Assembly: GCA_052387115.1 (NCBI GenBank)
Contig: JBQTJM010000336.1
Location: 1-37,912, forward strand
Source: JACCXJ01 sp052387115
GTDB taxonomy: Bacteria > Pseudomonadota > Gammaproteobacteria > JACCXJ01
Reading direction: 5' to 3'
DNA length: 37,912 nt
Each line of letters begins with the position of its first letter. Position 1 is the first letter of the stretch. The notes under the pieces were generated by a model that worked only from the letters and a program-made list of their open reading frames with translations, did no database searches and was not told the DNA's origin. This document shows, one piece after another, positions 33,268-37,912 of this stretch. Both the position numbers and the translations under genes were made by a program.

Positions 33268-33586
33268 TTTTCCTCCCTCTTTGGCTTACGGGGCCGTCTC
33301 GTCGAGAGCCGCGATTGTGGGACATCACCGGGCGCCATTGCAAGCCATAGTCTTTTCCAGTCCGGTTCCAGTCCGTCCGGAGCGCCGCGCTCCGCAGCCG
33401 GACGCACCCGGAGCGCATCGACAGCGTCCACCCGTGGCGGCGAGCATGGCCTGAGCGGCAAGCGCGGCCTCAGGCCCGGACCCTGACCGGGGACCAGAAA
33501 CTCCTCGGGACGATGACCCGTGAGATCGTCGCATCCCCCGTCCTGACGGGCTTGGGTCTCCGGGTCCAGGCGCGGCGGGGACGCTT

Positions 33587-33772
33587 CTAGCTCGAGCGCC
33601 GCTGCGTTGCAGGCGGCGGCCACACGGTCCCCCCCTCAACGCTCACATGCTGCCGCTTCACTTCACTCCAACCCCAAACACCAGCTCCCGCTGGTTTGTT
33701 GCTCAGCTCCGTCGCCAGGTACAACACGGGCTCTGCTCCACTATCTTTGTTCACAAGGGCCGCTCGGGTCAT
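33587..33772 (-). pseudogene. IS110-family transposase, N-terminal fragment
   Basis: ATG 33772 with AAAGGAG upstream encodes 61 residues. EPVLYLATELSNKPAG followed about 15 residues on by RQHVSVEGG resembles the start of certain IS110-family DEDD transposases ('LYLALELSNKxWKLAF...RxVSVxxG'). The catalytic region is missing: the frame ends after a Pro/Arg-rich stretch that does not fit. It is probably a truncated insertion sequence. Confidence 0.5.
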
Positions 33773-33957
33773 CGTTTCTCTCCTTTAGTCTGTTCGCTAA
33801 AATCGCTAAAGGTAACCTGGGTGGTCCTACATAGCATCTCTTTCTCCGCCAGCAGCTGGCGTTGACAAAAGCGGTCCCAGTGGGTTGCCAGCGCTCGACC
33901 CCTACCAGGCTGTTTTGTAACACATCAGGACAACACGGGCGACAGAGGCGAACGTGC

Positions 33958-33987
33958 TTGACATGCTTGAGCGCACAATGATAAGAT
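33958..33987 (+). promoter_or_regulatory. Putative promoter of the AT-rich membrane-protein gene
   Basis: Perfect TTGACA (33958-33963), an 18-base spacer and TAAGAT (33982-33987). It would give a leader of about 115 bases to the gene at 34108. Confidence 0.45.
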
Positions 33988-34107
33988 TCCATCGTGAAAT
34001 GCTTGCTACTGCAAATGTATTATTGGGTGTCATAGTAATGAACCCAAATACTCGAAGAAGGTGAGCGAGGAAAAAACCACAGACCGACGCGTCCAACTCG
34101 TAAGACA

Positions 34108-34506
34108 TTGGATAACCTAATTGACAGATTAAGAGATATAAATAGAAGGCTATTTGATAAATTTAGTCATTTATATTATGCGTCGTTAGCATACCTAAGC
34201 ATAAAAGTATTGGATATTACATCTACTTCTTTGTACCTTCACGAACAAAATAATCTTAATGCGGAGGCTAATGATCTTACTAGACATTTGATGGAACAAT
34301 TTGGCATTAATGCTGGGTTGATAATTAAAAATGTCCCTATGGCCGCAATTATTTTAGGAGGGGCATACATGCTGAATAAACTCGGCCCTAGACTTGGATT
34401 AAACAAACATCTCGGGTCTATTTTGGTATACCTAATTAGTTTACTTACCGTACAAGTTGTGATAAATAATTTTGCAGTCTATTTCGGCGTTTACGGACGA
34501 ATCTAA
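34108..34506 (+). CDS. Small membrane protein, DUF5658-like, AT-rich
   Basis: A 132-residue protein with three to four membrane spans. It includes VLDITSTSLYLHEQNNLNAEANDLTRHLMEQFG followed by 'LIIKNV'; this 'D..ST..L......EAN...R.....G.....K' layout resembles DUF5658-type membrane proteins of unknown function. A TTG is the only start that fits (34108); there is no in-frame ATG or GTG after the stop at 34039 and the ribosome-binding site is poor. Codons are strongly AT-biased against the GC-rich neighbours, so the gene was probably acquired. Confidence 0.6.
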   Translation: MDNLIDRLRDINRRLFDKFSHLYYASLAYLSIKVLDITSTSLYLHEQNNLNAEANDLTRHLMEQFGINAGLIIKNVPMAAIILGGAYMLNKLGPRLGLNKHLGSILVYLISLLTVQVVINNFAVYFGVYGRI

Positions 34507-34591
34507 TGTATAGCATAAAACATTTCGTTCGAACCGCTTGATCCGCAATAACTAACATCACGCCGGCACGAGCGTCGCCCACCGCGCATGG

Positions 34592-35167
34592 CTAGGGATC
34601 CTCGGCGAGCAACGCCTCGATCTTCGCGCGCATGACGCGGAAGTCGTCGGTGTCGGGCGCCAGCTTGCCACCCAGGTGTACGTGACGGATCACGCCACGC
34701 CGATCGATGAGGAAGCTGACGCTCGTCCACGACCGCTCATGGTCGTCGAGCCACCAGTGCTTCAAGGTCTGCCAGTCGGGGTCCACGGCCACGGGGAAGC
34801 GGAACTGGTAGTGCTCGACGTAGCCGCGCACGGTCTCGACATCGAGCGGCTGGGGGTCCTTGTGGTGGTACACGCCGATCACGATCAAGCCGCGGCCCCG
34901 GTACTCCTCGTCGAAACGGTTCAGGGCCGGCGCGGTGGCGCTGCAGAACGGGCAGCTCGGAGCCATGAACCAGCGCACCAGCACCACCTTGCCGCGCAGT
35001 TCTTGGAGCGCGAGCGGCTCGGAGTTGAACCAGTGCTCGAGCTTCCAGCCGGGCGCGGGCTGGCCGAGGAGGCCGCTCACGTCGTCGGTGGCCGGTGGCT
35101 CCGCGGTCGGGAGTGCGGAGGCTAGAGCGCATGCCGCGAGCAGGGCGACGGGGAGGATCCAGCGCAT
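34592..35167 (-). CDS. Periplasmic redoxin (TlpA/AhpC-TSA-like) protein
   Basis: A 191-residue thioredoxin-fold protein. The N-terminus MRWILPVALLAACALASA is a signal peptide, possibly a lipoprotein signal (LLAAC). A redoxin domain runs from about 40 to the end: GQPAPGWKLEHWFN, LRGKVVLVRWFMAPSCPFCSATAPALNRF with a CPFC redox pair, then GLIVIGVYHHKDP and SFLIDRRGVIRHVHLGG. It should act in thiol-disulfide exchange or peroxide reduction in the envelope. The frame is open for 97 more codons upstream, but that part is a piece of a ChaA-type antiporter; ATG 35167 begins the true redoxin with only a weak ribosome-binding site. Confidence 0.8.
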   Translation of the reverse strand: MRWILPVALLAACALASALPTAEPPATDDVSGLLGQPAPGWKLEHWFNSEPLALQELRGKVVLVRWFMAPSCPFCSATAPALNRFDEEYRGRGLIVIGVYHHKDPQPLDVETVRGYVEHYQFRFPVAVDPDWQTLKHWWLDDHERSWTSVSFLIDRRGVIRHVHLGGKLAPDTDDFRVMRAKIEALLAEDP

Positions 35168-35182
35168 GGCGGCATGGACCTG

Positions 35183-35625
35183 TTTCTCGAAGATGAGCAT
35201 CAGATAGGCTAGAAATAGAAGCAAGTGCACTGCCCCCAGCAGAACGTTGGTTCGTTCAAGGGCGAAGGTCAGCATGCACACCACCAACGTCAGCAGCAGC
35301 AATGTCGTATCAGCGGCATCGAGTCCGAGGATGATCGTTCTGTCCGAGATGAATCCGATGATGAGGACCGCCGGGATCGTCAGGCTGATGCTCGACAGTG
35401 CGGTTCCCAGCGAGAGATTGATCGAGCGCTGAAGCTGGTTAGCCAGTGCGGCCCGCAAGGCGGGGGCATTCAGGAGACAGTATTAGCACCGCCACAAGTA
35501 ACCCCCCGAGCGGCAGGCGCACCCAAAACGCTGATGCCGTAATCAATCGGCACTGCGATCTGTTTGGCTAGGACGACGATAGGGAGGACACTCGGCCCCG
35601 CCCCGGTTACCCAGAGCCAGGAGCG
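35183..35625 (-). pseudogene. chaA: ChaA-type Ca2+/H+ antiporter remnant
   Basis: The C-terminal part of a ChaA cation/proton exchanger is readable in pieces on the minus strand: PIVVLAKQIAVPIDYGISVLGAP, then a frame change near 35509, GLLVAVLILSPE, another frame change near 35470, and LRAALANQLQRSINLSLGTA...LTIPAVL...LGAVHLLLFLAYLMLIFEK. The order and phrases match the family's last third. The N-terminal two thirds are missing, two small deletions shift the frame, and the stop codon is gone so the frame runs into the redoxin gene. Confidence 0.8.
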
Positions 35626-35660
35626 CCGCCGGCAGGCTGCACGTAACCATTTGTTTCTAT

Positions 35661-35707
35661 TGCTGGGCCGTGCAGGAGTCGAACCTGCGACCAACGGATT
35701 AAAGGTC
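35661..35707 (-). other. tRNA-Lys 3' fragment, probable attachment site
   Basis: The minus strand reads as the 3' half of a tRNA-Lys: CTTTAATCCGTTGGTCG, T-arm GCAGG-TTCGACT-CCTGC, acceptor ACGGCCC and AGCA (CCA changed). The expected 5' half (GGGCCGT...) is not present upstream, and the anticodon loop is altered. Such 3' tRNA ends are left at the borders of integrated islands. Confidence 0.65.
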
Positions 35708-36232
35708 CCGCCGGCTCCAACAGGCTACAACACACTATAGCACTCCACACAAAGACTTGCGCTCACCGGTTCGCTGTCTTCGGCTGTGGATAACCGCCGT
35801 TTCTTACCGGCGAGTGTCCCGCCCGTCACCTCGCCCGTCAGGGCTCGGCCGAGACCGAGCAAAAGGCGCAAGGGCACGTCGTATCAGTCAGCGATGTCGA
35901 AGTGAGCTTGTACATTCAATCTCAAAAGCTTAATCCTTCGCCTGTGGTTTGGGCTGGATTCGGTCAGAACCTCGCGCGCAGCTTGACCCCCGGCACTCGC
36001 TGTAAGGTCTACAAGGGCAACAGGTAATCCTTACCTGACCTCCTCGCAAAAATATATCTTATTCTGATGCGCCGTACCCTAGGTGCTTGATCGCTAAGGC
36101 AATAGCGTGGGACAGAAGCCTATGGCATATCCGTTGCTGCCGAACCGAGCGGGTCATGTAGCGCCAGCGTCTCTGACAGGGCGTGACTAGTGATTATCCG
36201 CCCTGCGTTTAGTTAACTGCCGGAGCATACTC
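35708..36232. other. Intergenic region, no recognised gene
   Basis: About 525 bases between the tRNA-Lys fragment and the BON-domain gene. A 50-codon minus-strand frame beginning GTG (about 35730-35885) has no recognisable similarity. The stretch before 36233 carries CCGGAG as ribosome-binding site. I see no clear promoter or RNA. Confidence 0.4.
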
Positions 36233-36649
36233 ATGCAAATGCAACCACTATTAATCGCGTTTATTCTTGTGTTGAGCCACGAGGTTGTCTTAGCAGAGAC
36301 TACCGATGTTCCCCCTGCACGCTCAGACACTAAGCGAGGCCTTTCGGCTCCGGACGCGGAGAACACGGGAATAAATGTCCGTGATAGGAGCGACGTTACT
36401 GTGACGCCAGAGGAACAAGGCGGGGAAGCGGGTGATCGCGAGATCACTGCGACGATCCGCCGCGCCATAGTAAAGGACGACTCACTATCCCTCAATGCCC
36501 ATAACGTGAAGATCATTACCCGTGATAGCGTGGTCACCTTGAGGGGCCCGGTAGAGAGCACAGCTGAGCGAACGACGATTGGCCAACTCGCAGAAAAAAC
36601 TGTAGGCGTTAAGCGGGTTGACAACCAACTGGAAATCAATGCTGATTGA
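36233..36649 (+). CDS. Exported BON-domain protein
   Basis: A 138-residue protein with a signal peptide (MQMQPLLIAFILVLSHEVVLA) and a BON domain at about 65-137: DREITATIRRAIVKDDSLSLNAHNVKIITRDSVVTLRGPVESTAERTTI (read across the alpha-beta core) and VGVKRVDNQLEI. BON domains bind phospholipid or murein in OsmY-type periplasmic stress proteins. A disordered acidic linker precedes the domain. CCGGAG lies nine bases upstream of ATG 36233. It heads a plus-strand cassette with the 17M-like protein and two tiny proteins; the cassette context suggests envelope or osmotic stress, inferred only. Confidence 0.85.
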   Translation: MQMQPLLIAFILVLSHEVVLAETTDVPPARSDTKRGLSAPDAENTGINVRDRSDVTVTPEEQGGEAGDREITATIRRAIVKDDSLSLNAHNVKIITRDSVVTLRGPVESTAERTTIGQLAEKTVGVKRVDNQLEINAD

Positions 36650-36666
36650 GCTTTAGGAGAACCATC

Positions 36667-37182
36667 ATGAAAAAAGCCGTTTACTGTATTGCGCAGTCCG
36701 CCGTTCAGGCGGACAGGATCGTGGAGCAACTGCAGGTCGCAGGCTTTGCCAATACTGATATCTCGGTACTATTCCCGGATAAATCAGGCACGAGGGATTT
36801 CGCGCACGAGAAGCACACCAAAGCCCCCGAGGGTGCTGCTACAGGCGGGACGGTGGGTCTCGGGGTAGGCGCTGTTGTGGGTTTGTTAGCCGGGATCGGG
36901 AGCTTGGCCATTCCAGGAGTGGGTCCCTTCATTGCCGCCGGTCCGATCATGGGCGCCTTAAGCGGTGCCGCCGTCGGAGGGGCTGCCGGGGGGCTGCTCG
37001 GGGCGTTGGTGGGTATGGGCATCCCAGAGTATGAGGCGAAGCGCTACGAAGGAAAAGTACGCGGAGGGAATATCTTGATCTCCGTTCATACGGATGATGC
37101 ACGTGAGCGGGTACGGGCCAAGGAGATATTTAAGCAAGCGAATGCCGAGGATATATCAGCGACCGGTGAAGCCGATGTGTAG
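36667..37182 (+). CDS. General stress protein 17M (YflT)-like, glycine-zipper membrane protein
   Basis: A 171-residue protein starting MKKAVYCIAQSAVQADRIVEQL, with AGGAGA before ATG 36667; an earlier in-frame ATG (36646) overlaps the BON gene and lacks a site. The N-terminal 50 residues resemble the heat-induced YflT/17M domain (VEQLQVAGFANTDISVLFPD). A long Gly/Ala-rich hydrophobic middle (about 60-125) forms one or two glycine-zipper hairpins, and the end returns to a ferredoxin-like strand (GKVRGGNILISVHTDDARERVRAKEIF). It probably sits in the membrane with two small soluble lobes. It follows the BON gene by 17 bases. Confidence 0.75.
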   Translation: MKKAVYCIAQSAVQADRIVEQLQVAGFANTDISVLFPDKSGTRDFAHEKHTKAPEGAATGGTVGLGVGAVVGLLAGIGSLAIPGVGPFIAAGPIMGALSGAAVGGAAGGLLGALVGMGIPEYEAKRYEGKVRGGNILISVHTDDARERVRAKEIFKQANAEDISATGEADV

Positions 37183-37318
37183 CGTGATGATGCCGTAGCC
37201 TCCTACTTAGCTTGTAATCCGACAAGTTGTATTAACAAAGTGGCGGTCTGTGCGTCTTGACGGACACCGCATATCGATGACGTAGATATGCTCTGCGTCA
37301 GTTATAGAGGAAAAACCT

Positions 37319-37453
37319 ATGACGACAATGATATTCATGGGCATCGGCGCTGGGCTTATGTATTTCTTTGACCCGGATTCGGGCCGACCGCGCCGCGAGC
37401 GCTTGTGCAACCGAATCCTGCATGCACCCATTACCAAAGGAGAATCGCGATGA
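37319..37453 (+). CDS. 44-residue small protein with FFDPDSGRxRR motif
   Basis: AGAGGA precedes ATG 37319. The product starts with a short hydrophobic helix (MTTMIFMGIGAGLMYFF), then DPDSGRPRRERL and a basic tail, 44 residues. A membrane helix followed by 'FxDPxxGRRRR' recurs in small YtxH-like proteins that sit beside BON-domain genes. The stop overlaps the next ATG (ATGA), so translation is coupled. Confidence 0.6.
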   Translation: MTTMIFMGIGAGLMYFFDPDSGRPRRERLCNRILHAPITKGESR

Positions 37454-37527
37454 GCAAATATTTATTGGGCTGGCTGCTGGGCGTCCCGGCGATCGTGCTG
37501 GTCATCATCTATCTCATATTCAACTAG
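37450..37527 (+). CDS. 25-residue membrane peptide
   Basis: AAAGGAG lies seven bases before ATG 37450, which overlaps the preceding stop by four bases. The product is MSKYLLGWLLGVPAIVLVI and six more residues, a single membrane helix. The strong ribosome-binding site and the coupling support it as a real short gene; no family is recognised. Confidence 0.55.
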   Translation: MSKYLLGWLLGVPAIVLVIIYLIFN

Positions 37528-37555
37528 CCAATCGCGGTTACGCTACTTACGTTGA

Positions 37556-37633
37556 ATGTGGATCGAGCTCATCGGCTGGGCATCTGCCGCGATCCTGTTG
37601 CTCACAATCAGCCTAGGTATTCACCTAGTCTAG
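37556..37633 (+). pseudogene. SemiSWEET/PQ-loop transporter, N-terminal fragment
   Basis: ATG 37556 encodes MWIELIGWASAAILLLTIS and then six unrelated residues and a stop. That start matches the first helix of SemiSWEET-type PQ-loop proteins (normally about 90 residues, continuing with a 'RQVYxQW' loop). The match ends abruptly near 37612, where sequence rich in CTAG follows, so the gene was cut, probably by the insertion sequence to the right. Confidence 0.5.
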
Positions 37634-37659
37634 CTAGGGGCGTGCTCGCAGTACCTCAA

Positions 37660-37912
37660 GGTGGCTCGTCGCGAGACACTTCGAGCGGCTTCGTCGTATG
37701 TCAAGCGCAATTTCCTTCCGGGGCCGTACCTTCATTGACAGTGTGGACCTTGAAGCGCAGCTCGATGCATGGAACGTGCGTATTGCGGACCAAACTGATC
37801 ACCGATTCCGGCGCAAACTGATGACCGCTCCGGAGCGGTTTCCTTATCGAGCGAAGCGTACGGCGCGGGATAACCCGACCGCCGGCCTTATTCTGTTGGA
37901 TTTTTCCGACGA
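37660..37912 (+). mobile_element. IS21-type transposase (IstA) remnant and end repeats
   Basis: One frame gives SYVKRNFLPG and, after a one-base shift near 37724, RTFIDSVDLEAQLDAWNVRIADQ, which together resemble the 'YVKRNFLPGRTFxDxxDLxxQLxAWxxxxAD' C-terminus of IS21-family IstA. From 37792 two similar blocks, AAACTGATCACCGATTCCGG and AAACTGATGACCGCTCCGG, recur 23 bases apart, like the multiple end repeats of IS21 elements. The element is frameshifted and runs off the window edge. Confidence 0.55.

Larger units (their letters stand above)
33268..34107. other. Gene-poor transition region with mobile-element debris
   Basis: 840 bases. From 33268 to about 33600 it is GC-rich, with one Arg/Pro-rich minus-strand frame (33264-33623) whose coding status is doubtful. 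Then comes an IS110-type fragment at 33587-33772. From about 33800 the sequence turns AT-rich, with a promoter at 33958-33987 for the gene at 34108. It marks the border between the conserved and accessory parts of the window. Confidence 0.5.

Noticed and set aside
32639..33418. 259-codon reading of the PuuD-like gene
   Set aside because: The extra 92 residues are unrelated and cross the 31-residue gene; ATG 33142 has a strong ribosome-binding site.
33264..33623. Minus-strand frame of 119 codons overlapping the 31-residue gene start by ATGA
   Set aside because: The overlap is suggestive, but the product is Arg/Pro-rich without any recognisable domain and starts at a GTG without a ribosome-binding site; left as doubtful.
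35661..35740. Complete tRNA-Lys gene
   Set aside because: No 5' acceptor or D-arm matching GGGCCGT is found upstream and the anticodon loop is altered; only a 3' fragment is supported.

Overview
The window is GC-rich DNA of a gammaproteobacterium. The clearest markers are the surE-pcm-nlpD-rpoS block, a DksA with an intact CxxC-x17-CxxC zinc finger, a FleQ-type sigma-54 activator, a tRNA-Val beside gltX, and an argD-argF pair. The species cannot be told from sequence alone. A free-living environmental gammaproteobacterium, for example from the purple sulfur or methanotroph-like groups, would fit.

Layout. 1-1040: the 3' end of an IS630-type transposase, an AT-richer orphan membrane protein, and its promoter, whose -10 box sits inside a perfect inverted repeat. 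1041-5189: a very long secreted/membrane protein made of two similar halves, with a second ribosome-binding site, start and signal peptide in the middle. 5309-9660: dksA, a dispersed palindromic repeat, a divergent DAHP synthase, a glutamine amidotransferase-like protein that has lost its catalytic Cys, and fleQ. 9929-13785: a plus-strand housekeeping run (NAD-type isocitrate dehydrogenase, small membrane protein, endonuclease/exonuclease/phosphatase, PGPGW protein, CDP-alcohol phosphatidyltransferase, exported MsrA). 13896-20522: three exported beta-propeller proteins on the minus strand, one with 14 Asp-box repeats and two FG-GAP/RTX paralogues with 7 and 14 blades. 20523-21209: three 21-bp iterons and 146-bp tandem palindromic repeats. 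21210-24645: an AraC-type regulator with a degenerate receiver domain, and a GAF-PAS-GGDEF-EAL protein. 24733-26358: tRNA-Val(CAC) and gltX. 26359-26744: GC-rich repeats. 26745-30292: rpoS, nlpD, pcm and surE. 30401-33267: argF, argD, a PuuD-like membrane protein and a 31-residue membrane protein.

From about 33.3 kb the window looks accessory. It holds an IS110-type transposase fragment, an AT-rich membrane-protein gene, a redoxin fused in frame behind a decayed chaA antiporter remnant, a 3' fragment of tRNA-Lys that looks like an integration site, and a small stress-type cassette (BON-domain protein, YflT/17M-like glycine-zipper protein, 44-aa and 25-aa peptides). A truncated SemiSWEET gene and IS21-type remnants follow at the right edge.

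Themes. Stress and stationary-phase control recurs (DksA, RpoS, NlpD, SurE, Pcm, MsrA, BON cassette), as does c-di-GMP-linked surface regulation (FleQ, GGDEF-EAL). The most unusual content is the propeller cluster with its seven-fold blade counts, a one-base frameshift in its largest gene and phased iterons upstream. Next come the duplicated 1382-residue protein with an internal start and the catalytically degenerate amidotransferase. All functional statements are inferences from motifs; no database search was run.
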